From NCBI RefSeq assembly GCF_025655475.1, contig NZ_JAHTIK010000001.1, forward strand, positions 424,796 through 488,795: a DNA stretch of 64,000 nt, in the 5' to 3' direction. This DNA is from Kitasatospora sp. DSM 101779. Its GTDB lineage: Bacteria; Actinomycetota; Actinomycetes; Streptomycetales; Streptomycetaceae. The notes under the pieces were generated by a model. It ran no database searches and had not been told where the DNA came from. It saw only the letters and a list, made by a program, of their open reading frames with translations. The first letter of the stretch is position 1; the number at the start of each line of letters is the position of its first letter. Below are positions 52,144-60,942 of this stretch, in pieces. The translations under genes were made by a program, and so were the position numbers.

Positions 52144-52899
52144 TCAGTCCCGCAGGAAGGCCTCCAGGGCGGTCGCGAAGGCCACCGGGATCTCGTGCAT
52201 CGGGTAGTGGCCGGAGTTGGCGAGGACGGTCAGTTCGGCGTTGGGGTAGTGGGTCAGCCAGGTGTGCCGCATCAGTTCGGCGGAGAGCGCCGGGTCGTGC
52301 TCGCCGACGAACACCCCGACCGGCAGCGGGCTGCCCGCGACCTTCGCGGCGAAGTCCTGTGTCGTCCAGTCCGCCAGGTAGCCGGCGAAGGCCTCCGGCC
52401 GGGAGCCGACCACCGAGCGTGCGGTCATCCGGTCGAGCCAGCGGCCGCAGGCGCGGTGGCCGGTGACGAGGTCGAGAATCGCCCTGCGGTTGGCCGGATA
52501 CTGCACCGCGCCGTGGAAGAGTTCGTGGGCCTCGCCCTCCAGCGGGTAGGCGCTCGCCGGGACGGGGGCCACCGCGGCCAGCCTGCGCACCCGGGCCGGG
52601 GCGTCGGCGAGGATCCGTTGTGCGGCCTTGGCACCCATCGAGTGCCCGACCAGCGAGAAGGTGTCCCAGCCGAGCTGGTCAACGAGCGCGAGCGCGTCGG
52701 CGGCGATCTCGGCGAGGGTGAACTCGCCGTCCACCGCGATCCGTTCGCCGTAACCGCGGTAGTCGAGGAAGGCGTAGCCGAAGGTGTCCGGATCGAGCAG
52801 GTCGGGGAACTCGCCCCAGCCGGCGCTGGTGCCGAACCAGTCGTGCAGCACGAGGACCTTGTGCGGGCCGGTTCCAACGGTTCGGTGACTGATCGTCAT
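52144..52899 (-). CDS. Alpha/beta hydrolase
   Basis: 251 aa from ATG 52899 behind AGAGGGAG. KVLVLHDWFGTSAGWGEF, FLDYRGYGER, DTFSLVGHSMGAKAAQRIL (nucleophile Ser in GHSMG), VGEHDPAL (acid) and NSGHYPMHEIPVAFATALEAFL (catalytic His). No signal peptide. Divergent from the aldolase-like gene; both starts flank a perfect 19-bp palindrome. Confidence 0.92.
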   Translation of the reverse strand: MTISHRTVGTGPHKVLVLHDWFGTSAGWGEFPDLLDPDTFGYAFLDYRGYGERIAVDGEFTLAEIAADALALVDQLGWDTFSLVGHSMGAKAAQRILADAPARVRRLAAVAPVPASAYPLEGEAHELFHGAVQYPANRRAILDLVTGHRACGRWLDRMTARSVVGSRPEAFAGYLADWTTQDFAAKVAGSPLPVGVFVGEHDPALSAELMRHTWLTHYPNAELTVLANSGHYPMHEIPVAFATALEAFLRD

Positions 52900-53019
52900 C
52901 GTCTGCTCCCTCTGCGTGATGGTGCCGGGCGGGTCGATCATCCCACCCGCGCCCCGGCGACACGCCAGCACGGATCGCGCCATCCCGGCCGGGAAACACC
53001 GGGATACACCTCTTGTGAA

Positions 53020-53038
53020 ATGCGTCCAGTGGACGCAT
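53020..53038. promoter_or_regulatory. Perfect 19-bp palindromic operator
   Basis: ATGCGTCCAGTGGACGCAT, fully symmetric around a central G, between the divergent hydrolase (start 52899) and aldolase-like gene (start 53080). The TetR encoded downstream of the aldolase is the obvious candidate to bind it. Confidence 0.75.
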
Positions 53039-53079
53039 GATGGGCGGCCAAAGCGGTACCGACCGGGAGAGGGGACACC

Positions 53080-53877
53080 GTGGCGGAGACGATCAGCGCA
53101 TTCATGCCGGTGCAGCAGGGGCTGGAGTTCGACCTGCCACCGCAGTTCGCGACCGTGGAGGAGGAGCGCGAGCACCGCAAGCAGCGCCTGGCCGGCGCCT
53201 GCCGGATCTTCGGACGGCTCGGCTTCTCCGAGGGGGTGGCGGGCCACATCACCGTCCGCGACCCGGAGTTCCCGGACATGTTCTGGGTCAACCCGTTCGG
53301 CCTGTCCTTCCGTCAGGTACGGGTGTCCGACCTGATCCTGGTCGACCACGAGGGGCAGGTCCGGCACGGCCGCCGCCCGGTCAACCGGGCCGGGTTCGTG
53401 ATCCACTCCGCGATCCACGCGGCCCGGCCGGACGTGGTCGCCGCCTGCCACGCGCACGCCGTGCACGGCAAGGCCTGGTCGAGCCTGGGCCGCCTGCTGG
53501 ACCCGATCACCCAGGACGCCTGCGCGCTGTTCGAGAACCACGTGGTGGTCTCCGAGGGCGGCGGCGAGGTCGTCGTCGACGAGGAGGCGGGCGCGCTGCT
53601 GGCGGCCGGCCTCGGCCCGCACCGGGCCGCGATCCACCAGAACCACGGCATCTTCACGGTCGGCGAGTCCGTCGAGGAGGCCGCCTGGTGGTTCATCAGC
53701 ATGGAGCGCAGCGCCCAGGCCCAGCTGCTCGCCGAGGCCGCCGGGCAGCCGCGGGTGATGAGCGCCGAGGCGGCCCGCTACACCCGCGAGCAGACCGGCT
53801 TCCCGCTCGCCGGCTGGTTCTCCTTCCAGCCGCTGTGGCAGGACATCGTCCGCTCCGACCCGGACCTCTTCGAGTGA
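53080..53877 (+). CDS. Class II aldolase/adducin-family protein
   Basis: 265 aa from GTG 53080 behind GGGAGAGG. GACRIFGRLGFSEGVAGHITVRDPEFPDMFWVNPFGLSFRQVRVSDLILVD and HSAIHAARPDVVAACHAHAVHGKAWSSLG...NHGIFTVGESVEEAAWWFISMERSAQ carry the zinc-binding HxH...H pattern of the fuculose-1-phosphate aldolase fold. Substrate uncertain; many such proteins act on small aldehydes or acids. The stop overlaps the TetR start by GTGA. Confidence 0.9.
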   Translation: MAETISAFMPVQQGLEFDLPPQFATVEEEREHRKQRLAGACRIFGRLGFSEGVAGHITVRDPEFPDMFWVNPFGLSFRQVRVSDLILVDHEGQVRHGRRPVNRAGFVIHSAIHAARPDVVAACHAHAVHGKAWSSLGRLLDPITQDACALFENHVVVSEGGGEVVVDEEAGALLAAGLGPHRAAIHQNHGIFTVGESVEEAAWWFISMERSAQAQLLAEAAGQPRVMSAEAARYTREQTGFPLAGWFSFQPLWQDIVRSDPDLFE

Positions 53878-54581
53878 CCGGGCCGACCGCCCCGGGCTCG
53901 GCCGCCTGGTGGCGCCGGCGGTACGGCGAGCGGGAGCGCCGTCGGCCCCGGGCGGGCGGGCTGAGCCTGGCGGCGATCACCGGTGCGGCGCTGGAGATCG
54001 CCGACCAGGAGGGGCTGGACGCGCTGACGATGCGGCACCTCGCCGACCGGCTGGGCACCCGGCACACCTCGCTGTACCGGCACGTCGCCAGCCGCGAGGA
54101 GCTCCTGGTCGAGCTGGTGGACCAGGTGCTCGCCGAGGTCCGGCTGCCGCAGGAGACGGCGGACTGGCGGGCCGCCCTGGCCACGGGCGCCCGCGAGTTC
54201 CGTCGCGTCCTGCTCGGCCACCCGGCGGTGGCGCCGCTGTTCGTCGCCGGGCAGCTGCTCGGGCCGAACGCCCTGCGCGCGCGGGAGCACGCCCTCGGGC
54301 TGCTGATCGCGGCGGGCTGGGAGCCCGCAACGGCCGTGCACGTCTACCTGACGGTGATGCACTTCGTCATCGGCGCCGCCCAGATGGACGCGGGCGGCGC
54401 CGCGCGGACGGCGGCCGAGCGCGCCGCCATGGCCGAGCTCTTCGCGGCCCTGCCGGAGTCCACCCACCCGGTCGTCCGCCGCCACGCCGAGCTGCTCAAC
54501 GCGCCGGACAGCGACCAGGAGTTCGACTTCGGGCTCGGGGCGCTGCTGGACGGCGTCGCGCTGCGGCGCCCGGCGCCGTGA
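53874..54581 (+). CDS. TetR-family regulator
   Basis: 235 aa from GTG 53874, coupled to the aldolase-like gene. HTH: GLSLAAITGAALEIADQEGLDALTMRHLADRLGTRHTSLYRHVASREELLVELV. The C-terminal domain (LAPLFVAGQLLGPNALRAREHALGLLIAAGWEPATAVHVYLTVMHFVIGAAQMD) is of the TetR_C_1 type (tetracycline-repressor-like). Likely controls the 53020 palindrome. Confidence 0.9.
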   Translation: MTGPTAPGSAAWWRRRYGERERRRPRAGGLSLAAITGAALEIADQEGLDALTMRHLADRLGTRHTSLYRHVASREELLVELVDQVLAEVRLPQETADWRAALATGAREFRRVLLGHPAVAPLFVAGQLLGPNALRAREHALGLLIAAGWEPATAVHVYLTVMHFVIGAAQMDAGGAARTAAERAAMAELFAALPESTHPVVRRHAELLNAPDSDQEFDFGLGALLDGVALRRPAP

Positions 54582-54723
54582 CCGCGCTCCCGGCCGCCGT
54601 GCACCGGACCGGCGCACACCGGAACACGTCGCCCCCGACCACCGGACACCCGACCACCGCACACCCGAACGCGTCGCACTCGACCACGCACCCGACCGCC
54701 GGCAGTCCCCGACAGGAGGCACC
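54582..54723 (+). repeat. Degenerate tandem repeats before the hydrolase
   Basis: Near 54610-54700 the sequence repeats variants of CGACCACCGGACACC. The C-rich strand is biased and has no clear operator. It separates the TetR stop from GTG 54724. Confidence 0.45.
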
Positions 54724-55617
54724 GTGACCCCGCCGACCGAGACCGGGCTGCCGGCGCTGGCGGAGTGGACCGCCGGCGGGCGCCGGCTGACCGTCCGCGG
54801 CCCGCGCGGTGCGCACACCCTGTTCGTCCGCCAGGACGGCCCGCCCGGCGGCCGGCCGGTGACACTGCTGCACGGCTTCCCGACCTCCTCGCACGACTGG
54901 GCGGCCGTGGTGCCCCCGCTGGCCGCGGACGGCTGCCGGGTGACCACTCTCGACCTGCTCGGCTTCGGCGAGAGCGACAAGCCGCGCTGGCACGCGTACT
55001 CGCTGCTGGAGCAGGCCGATCTGGTGCAGGCGGTCTGGCAGGAGTCAGGGGTCGGCGCCACGGCGCTGGTGGCGCACGACTACGGGGTCAGCGTCGCCCA
55101 GGAGCTGCTGGCCCGGGACGCGCAGCGGATCTCCCGGTCGGTGTGGCTGAACGGCGGGCTCTGGGCCGACCTGCACCGGCCGGTTGCGGTCCAGCGACTG
55201 CTGCACGGCCCGCTGGGGCCGCTGCTGGCCCGGGCGATGACCGAGCGGCGGTTCGCAGCCTCGATGCGGCGGGTGCTGGCCCGCCCGGTGCCTGACACGG
55301 TGCTGCACGAGATGTGGCTCGGGATCGCCCGCGAGGACGGCCGGCTGCTCGCGCCCCGGCTGCTGCGCTACATCGACGAGCGGCGCAGCCACGCGGCGCG
55401 CTGGGGTGCGGCCCTGGAGGGGTTCCCGGGGCCGATGCTGTTCGTCTGGGGCCCGGCCGATCCGATCAGCGGCGCCCATGTGCTGGCGCGGGTGCGCGAA
55501 CGGCTCCCGCACGCGGCGGTGGTCGAGCTCGCCGGGCCGCCGTCCACCGGCCACTACCCGCAGGTGGAGAGCCCGGCGGAGGTGGCGGCGGCGCTGCTCG
55601 GCTTCTTGCAGGACTGA
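54724..55617 (+). CDS. Alpha/beta hydrolase (haloalkane dehalogenase/epoxide hydrolase-like)
   Basis: 297 aa from GTG 54724 behind ACAGGAGG. VTLLHGFPTSSHDWAAVVPPLA, VTTLDLLGFGESDKP, ALVAHDYGVSVAQELLAR with Asp as nucleophile (HDYG rather than HSxG), LFVWGPADPIS and STGHYPQVESP with the catalytic His. The Asp nucleophile points to dehalogenase- or epoxide-hydrolase-type chemistry. Downstream of the TetR on the same strand. Confidence 0.92.
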   Translation: MTPPTETGLPALAEWTAGGRRLTVRGPRGAHTLFVRQDGPPGGRPVTLLHGFPTSSHDWAAVVPPLAADGCRVTTLDLLGFGESDKPRWHAYSLLEQADLVQAVWQESGVGATALVAHDYGVSVAQELLARDAQRISRSVWLNGGLWADLHRPVAVQRLLHGPLGPLLARAMTERRFAASMRRVLARPVPDTVLHEMWLGIAREDGRLLAPRLLRYIDERRSHAARWGAALEGFPGPMLFVWGPADPISGAHVLARVRERLPHAAVVELAGPPSTGHYPQVESPAEVAAALLGFLQD

Positions 55618-55690
55618 GCTCCGGCGGCCGCCGGCCCGGGTACCGCGGCACACCGACCAACTACCGGGGCCGGTGGCCCCCCACCCCGAT

Positions 55691-55724
55691 GGTTGTCAAG
55701 TGCATCCGAATAATAATTGCATTT
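55691..55724. promoter_or_regulatory. AT-rich promoter/operator region
   Basis: AT-rich stretch in GC-rich DNA with an inverted pair AAGTGCA...TGCATTT (13-base centre) and TTGTCA upstream. It precedes the frameshifted membrane gene. Confidence 0.45.
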
Positions 55725-55761
55725 ACCAACCATTAGCTGCACCGATCATGGGAGTGCCGCC

Positions 55762-56784
55762 ATGCCCGACCGGGTGCTTCGGCACGTCCTCGGCCACCTG
55801 CTGACCGACCCCGCTCCTGATGTGTCTCGGCATGGGCCTCGCCTACCGGGCCGCGTTCCACGCCCCGCACCCGCACCGGATGGAGGTCGCCGTCGTCGGC
55901 TCCTCGCCGCAGGCCGCGGCGCTGGCGGACCACCTGCGGGACGAGGCCGGCGACGCCCTGCGGGTGTCCACCGCGGCCACGGTCGGCGAGGCCCGTGCCC
56001 GCCTGATGGACCGCAGCCTGGTCGGCGCCCACGTGCCGGACCCGAAGGCGCCCGTGCTGCTGGTGGCCGCGGCGAACTCCGACACCTCCGCCACCGTGGC
56101 CGAGAAGGTGTTCACCGAGGTCGCCGCCGCACAGGACCGCCCGCTGCGGGTCGACAACATCACCCCGCTCGCCGCAGGCGATCCGACCGCCAGGGGCTGT
56201 TCTTCCTGCTGGTCGCCCTGAGCATCGGCTCCTACGGCAGCGTCGCGGTGATCGGCGGGGCCGGGGCCCTGCTCCCCCTGTGGCTGCGCGCCCTGCTCGC
56301 CCTCGGCGTCTCGCTCGCCGTGAGCACGATCGGCATCGTGCCGGCCGGGCCGGTCTTCCACGTCGCCGACCACGACCTCGCCGGTCTCTGGGCACGCGGC
56401 TGGCTGTACTCGGCCGCGATCACCCTCGTCGGCACCGCCCTGCACACCGTGCTTGGCCGGTGGACCACCCTCACCATGATGGTGCTGTTCGTGATGGTCA
56501 ACTTCACCTCGTCCGGCGGCATCGTCCGCCCCGAACTGCAGGACGGCTTCTTCGGCGCCCTGCACACCTTCTGGAACGGCTCAGGCTTCGTCGAGGGTGC
56601 CCGCACCCTGCTCTACTTCGACGGCCGGGCCGGATTCGCCGGCCACCTCACGACCCTGCTGGCCTGGCTCGCGGCCGGCGGCCTCGCCCTGCCCGGGGCG
56701 GCCGCGGTCGAACGGCGCCATGCCCGGCCCGCCGCCGCCCCGGCCGCGGTGCGGGAGGAGCTGGAGGAGACGGTCGCGGTCTGA
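55762..56784 (+). pseudogene. Frameshifted ABC-2/YhgE-type membrane protein
   Basis: ATG 55762 begins MPDRVLRHVLGHLLTD in one frame. Near 55808 it must shift to continue PLLMCLGMGLAYRAAFHAPHPHRMEVAVVG...VAEKVFTEVAAAQDRPLRVDNITPLAAGDPTA in the second. Near 56190 it shifts back to GLFFLLVALSIGSYGSVAVI and five to six membrane helices ending at 56784. Joined (about 340 aa) it resembles DUF3533/ABC-2-type YhgE-like membrane proteins, but the order needs a +1 and a -1 change. Adding one C near 56190 restores GDPTAQGLFF. Sequencing error or decay. Confidence 0.65.
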
Positions 56785-56836
56785 CCGGGTGCTGCGGGCG
56801 ACCGGGCCCGGCCGGGGCGGTCTTGTCCGCCCCGGC

Positions 56837-56861
56837 GCCCTCCGGCAGGCTGCCGGAGGGC
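56837..56861 (+). terminator. Terminator before the pls-like gene
   Basis: GCCCTCCGGCAG pairs with CTGCCGGAGGGC around one base; in practice a stem of about 9 bp with a small loop. Confidence 0.65.
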
Positions 56862-57075
56862 GGCGGGCTCCCGGTCGCCCGGGGGGAGGCGCAGCGCGCG
56901 GGCAGCCACTCGGAGCCCCGGCCGTCCGCACCCGGCCGGCGGCGGTCCGAGCGGTGGCCCGGCGCGCCGGATGGTTGGCTTGGCAGGGGCGGCAACGGCC
57001 CGGTCGGTAGATTGTCCGGGTTGTCGCACTTCGGCCGCCTCCGATGGGTCTCCCGGGAGCCGGGAAGGGGACTGC

Positions 57076-60000
57076 ATGACCGTGATGACCGACCCCGAGA
57101 CACCGCTCGCGCTCTTCCCCGGCCGCCCGCCGGCGCCGGCCCGCACGCTGGTGGACGTGCTGCGGGCGACGGCCGCGACACACCCGTACGAGCCCGCGCT
57201 GGACGACGGCCGCACCGTGCTCGACTACGCCGGCCTGCTCCGCGAGGTCGAGCAGCTGCGCCGCCACCTGGCCCGGGCGGGCATCGGCCTCGGCGACCGG
57301 GTGGGCGTCCGGGTGCCGTCGGGCACCAACGACCTGTACGTGTCGATCCTGGCCGTGCTGGCGGTCGGCGCCGCCTACGTGCCGGTGGACGCCGACGACC
57401 CGGACGAGCGCGCCGAGCTGGTCTTCGGCGAGGCCGACGTCAACGCCGTACTCGGCCCCGACCGGGAGCTGGGCCGGGTCAAGCCCTCCGGGAACGAGGC
57501 CGCGAGCCCGGGTCCCGAGAACGACGCGTGGATCATCTTCACCTCCGGCTCGACCGGCCGGCCCAAGGGCGTCGCCGTCACCCACCGCAGCGCGGCCGCC
57601 TTCGTGGACGCGGAGGCCGGGCTGTTCCTGCAGGGCGAGCCGATCGCGCCGGGCGACCGGGTGATGGCCGGACTGTCGGTCGCCTTCGACGCCTCCTGCG
57701 AGGAGATGTGGCTCGCCTGGCGGCACGGCGCCTGCCTGGTGCCCGTCCCCCGCGCGCAGGTGCGCAGCGGCGCGGACCTCGGCCCGTGGCTGGCGGAGCA
57801 GGAGATCACGGTGATCTCCACCGTGCCGACGCTGGCCGCGCTCTGGCCCGCGGAGGCGCTGAACGAGGTCCGGCTGCTGATCTTCGGCGGCGAGGCCTGC
57901 CCGCCGGAGCTGGCCGAGCGGCTGGTCACCGAGGGCCGTGAGGTGTGGAACACCTACGGCCCGACCGAGGCGACCGTGGTGGCCTGCGCCTGCCCGCTGA
58001 CGGGCGAGGGCCCGGTGCGGATCGGTCTGCCGCTGGACGGCTGGGAGCTGGCCGTGGTCGACGGGGAGGACCGGCCGGTGCCGATGGGCCGCAGCGGTCA
58101 GCTGGTGATCGGCGGCGTCGGGCTGGCCCGCTACCTGGACCCGGTCAAGGACGAGGAGAAGTACGCGCCGCTGGAGTCACTGGGCTGGTCGCGCGCCTAC
58201 CGCAGCGGCGACCTGGTCCGCGCGGATCCGGAGGGCCTGGTCTTCCTCGGCCGCGGCGACGAGCAGGTGAAGCTAGGCGGCCGCCGGATCGAGCTCGGCG
58301 AGGTGGACGCCGCCCTGCAGGCGCTGCCCGGGGTGGCCGGCGCGGCCGCCGCCGTCCGCACCGCCCGCGGCGGCAACCAGCTGCTGGTCGGCTACCTGGT
58401 CGTCCGGGAGGGCTTCGACCGGGCCGCCGCGGTCGAGCGGCTGCGCGCCGAGCTGCCTGCGGCGCTCGTCCCCCTGCTCGCGACCGTCGACGAACTGCCC
58501 TGCCGCACCTCCGGCAAGGTCGACCGGAACGCGCTGCCCTGGCCGCTGCCCGACCTGCAGCAGGGCGCCCCGGGCGAGGAGCTGTACGGCACGGAGGCCT
58601 GGCTGGCCGAGCAGTGGGCCGAGGTCCTCGGGGTGCCGGTACGGAGCGCCGACGACGACTTCTTCGCGATCGGCGGCGGCTCGCTGGCGGCCGCCCAGCT
58701 GACCACCAGGCTGCGCACCCGCTGCCCGGCGGTGTCGGTGCTGGACGTCTACCAGCAGCCGACGCTGCGCAAGCTGGCCCGGCTGCTGGAGCGGTCCGCC
58801 CCGGCCGAGGCTACGACCCGCCGGGTGGATCCGACGCCGCTGCGGGCGGGCCTCGTACAGCTGCCGGCGCTGCTGCCGCTGTCCGCCCTGACCGGGCTGC
58901 GCTGGAGCGTCCCGCTGCTGGCGCTCGGCTCCGTCCTCCACGTGCTCGGCGGCTACGCCTGGGCTCCCGCCGCGCCCTGGTGGGCGGTCGCGGCGGGTGC
59001 CGTGCTGCTGTTCTCCGCGCCGGGCCGGCTGGCCGTGGCCGCGGGCGGCGTCCGGCTGCTGCTGCGCGGCGTCGGGGCGGGCCGGTACCCGCGCGGCGGC
59101 GGTGTCCACCTGCGGCTGTGGGCCGCGGAGCGGTGGGCCGAGGCGGCCGGCGCCACCTCGCTCTCCGGGGCGTGGCTGACGCGGTACGCCCGGGCGCTGG
59201 GCGCGCACGTCGGCGAGGACGTCGACCTGCACACGCTGCCGCCGGTGACGGGTCTGCTGCGGCTCGGCAAGGGCTGCGCGATCGAGAACGAGGTCGACCT
59301 CGCCGGGTACTGGCTGGACGGCGACCGGCTGGAGGTCGGCGCGATCCGGGTCGGCGCGGGCGCGGTCGTCGGGACACGGTCGGTGCTGTTCCCCGGTGCC
59401 AGGGTCGGCAAGCGTGCCGAGCTGGCGCCCGGGTCCGGGGTGGCCGGGCACGTCCCGACCGGCCAGCGCTGGGGCGGCGCCCCAGCCGTCAAGATCGGCA
59501 AGGCGGAGCGCGGCTGGCCCAAGCAGCGGCCCGCCCGCACCACCCGCTGGGCCGCCGTCTACGGCCTCACCGGCTCCGTCCTCGCCCTGCTGCCCGCGCT
59601 GTGCGTCGTCCCGGCGCTGCTCACGGCCGGGCTGTTCGTCCACCCCGGCGACGACCTGCCCGCCGCGCTGCGCGGCGCTCTGGCCGCGGTGGTGCCCGCC
59701 ACGCTGGTGTACGGCCTGGCGTACGCGGCGGTCGTGCTCGCCCTCGTCCGGCTGCTCAGCATCGGGCTGCGCACCGGCCACCATCCGCTGCACGGGCGCA
59801 CGGGGTGGCAGGTGTGGACGGTCAGCCAGCTGATGGACCACGCCCGGCAGACGCTCTTCCCGCTCTATGCCGGCCTGATCACCCCGCTGTGGCTGCGTCT
59901 GCTCGGCATGCGGGTCGGCCGCCGCGCCGAGGTCTCGACGGTGCTCGCGCTGCCCAGCCTCACCACCGTCGGCGACGGCGCCTTCCTCGCGGACGACACC

Positions 60001-60942
60001 CTGATCGCCCCGTACGAGCTGGGCGGCGGCTGGGTGCGGGTCGGGCGGGCCGCGGTGGGGCGCAAGGCCTTCCTCGGCAACTCCGGGATGACCGCGCCGG
60101 GACGCTCCGTGCCGGACCGGGGACTGGTGGGCGTGCTCTCCGCCACCCCGAAGAAGGCCAAGCGGGGCAGCTCCTACCTCGGCATGCCGCCGGTGAAGCT
60201 GCCGCGTTCGGCGGACACCGCGGACGCCGCCCGCACCTACGAGCCGCCCCGCCGGCTGCTGTGGGCGCGCGGCCTGACCGAGCTCGGCCGGCTCGTCCCG
60301 GTCCTCGCCTCCGCCGCGCTGGCGGTGCTGACCGCGGCCGCGCTCTGCGCGCTGGACGCTGCGGTGCCGGGCGGCGCGGTGCTCCTCGCCGGGCCGGTGC
60401 TGCTCGCCGCCGGGGCCGCCGCCTGCGCCGTGTCCGTCGCCGCGAAGTGGCTGCTGGTCGGCCGCTGCCGGGCGGCGGAGCACCCGCTGTGGAGCGGCTT
60501 CGTCTGGCGCAACGAGCTCGCCGACACCTTCGTCGAGGTGCTGGCGGTGCCGTGGCTGATCGGCCGGGTGCTCGGCACCCCGGTGCTCAACCTGTGGCTG
60601 CGGGCCCTCGGCGCCCGGATCGGCCGCGGCGTGTGGTGCGAGAGCTACTGGCTGCCGGAGACCGACCTGGTCACCCTCGGCGACGCGGTCAGCGTCAACC
60701 GGGGCTGCGTCCTGCAGACCCACCTCTTCCACGACCGGATCATGAGGCTCGATACTGTGGAACTCCGCGAGGGCTCGACCCTGGGCCCGGGCGGAATCGT
60801 GCTGCCGGGCAGCACGGTCGGGGCCCGTTCCACGCTCGGCCCGGCCTCCCTGGTGATGCGTGCGGAGTCCGTCCCCGACGACACCCGCTGGCTCGGCAAC
60901 CCGATCGAGGCCTGGCAGCAGCCCGGGCACCGAGTCACATGA
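57076..60942 (+). CDS. pls: Epsilon-poly-lysine-synthetase-like NRPS (Pls family)
   Basis: 1288 aa; S. albulus Pls is about 1319. The adenylation domain has WIIFTSGSTGRPKGVAVTHR (A3, near 152-171), FDASCEEMWLAW, NTYGPTEATVVAC (A5), GRGDEQVKLGGRRIELGE (A8) and CRTSGKVDRNALP (A10 Lys). The carrier domain follows with DDFFAIGGGSLAAAQ (phosphopantetheine Ser near 536). Beyond residue 600 come six membrane helices in pairs separating three soluble left-handed beta-helix-like domains (TIGR02353 type) in place of a condensation domain. The family makes linear cationic poly(amino acid)s. The monomer (Lys, beta-Lys, Dab or Dap) is not settled. Coupled to an M1 peptidase. Confidence 0.88.
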   Translation: MTVMTDPETPLALFPGRPPAPARTLVDVLRATAATHPYEPALDDGRTVLDYAGLLREVEQLRRHLARAGIGLGDRVGVRVPSGTNDLYVSILAVLAVGAAYVPVDADDPDERAELVFGEADVNAVLGPDRELGRVKPSGNEAASPGPENDAWIIFTSGSTGRPKGVAVTHRSAAAFVDAEAGLFLQGEPIAPGDRVMAGLSVAFDASCEEMWLAWRHGACLVPVPRAQVRSGADLGPWLAEQEITVISTVPTLAALWPAEALNEVRLLIFGGEACPPELAERLVTEGREVWNTYGPTEATVVACACPLTGEGPVRIGLPLDGWELAVVDGEDRPVPMGRSGQLVIGGVGLARYLDPVKDEEKYAPLESLGWSRAYRSGDLVRADPEGLVFLGRGDEQVKLGGRRIELGEVDAALQALPGVAGAAAAVRTARGGNQLLVGYLVVREGFDRAAAVERLRAELPAALVPLLATVDELPCRTSGKVDRNALPWPLPDLQQGAPGEELYGTEAWLAEQWAEVLGVPVRSADDDFFAIGGGSLAAAQLTTRLRTRCPAVSVLDVYQQPTLRKLARLLERSAPAEATTRRVDPTPLRAGLVQLPALLPLSALTGLRWSVPLLALGSVLHVLGGYAWAPAAPWWAVAAGAVLLFSAPGRLAVAAGGVRLLLRGVGAGRYPRGGGVHLRLWAAERWAEAAGATSLSGAWLTRYARALGAHVGEDVDLHTLPPVTGLLRLGKGCAIENEVDLAGYWLDGDRLEVGAIRVGAGAVVGTRSVLFPGARVGKRAELAPGSGVAGHVPTGQRWGGAPAVKIGKAERGWPKQRPARTTRWAAVYGLTGSVLALLPALCVVPALLTAGLFVHPGDDLPAALRGALAAVVPATLVYGLAYAAVVLALVRLLSIGLRTGHHPLHGRTGWQVWTVSQLMDHARQTLFPLYAGLITPLWLRLLGMRVGRRAEVSTVLALPSLTTVGDGAFLADDTLIAPYELGGGWVRVGRAAVGRKAFLGNSGMTAPGRSVPDRGLVGVLSATPKKAKRGSSYLGMPPVKLPRSADTADAARTYEPPRRLLWARGLTELGRLVPVLASAALAVLTAAALCALDAAVPGGAVLLAGPVLLAAGAAACAVSVAAKWLLVGRCRAAEHPLWSGFVWRNELADTFVEVLAVPWLIGRVLGTPVLNLWLRALGARIGRGVWCESYWLPETDLVTLGDAVSVNRGCVLQTHLFHDRIMRLDTVELREGSTLGPGGIVLPGSTVGARSTLGPASLVMRAESVPDDTRWLGNPIEAWQQPGHRVT

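Noticed and set aside
56975..57013. Promoter TTGGCT ... TAGATT before pls
   Set aside because: The spacer is 27 bases, too long for a normal promoter; I could not find a better pair.
57945..60938. Long second plus-strand frame inside pls
   Set aside because: Only the part from 60939 on (M1 peptidase) has real protein features; the rest is the +2 shadow of pls.
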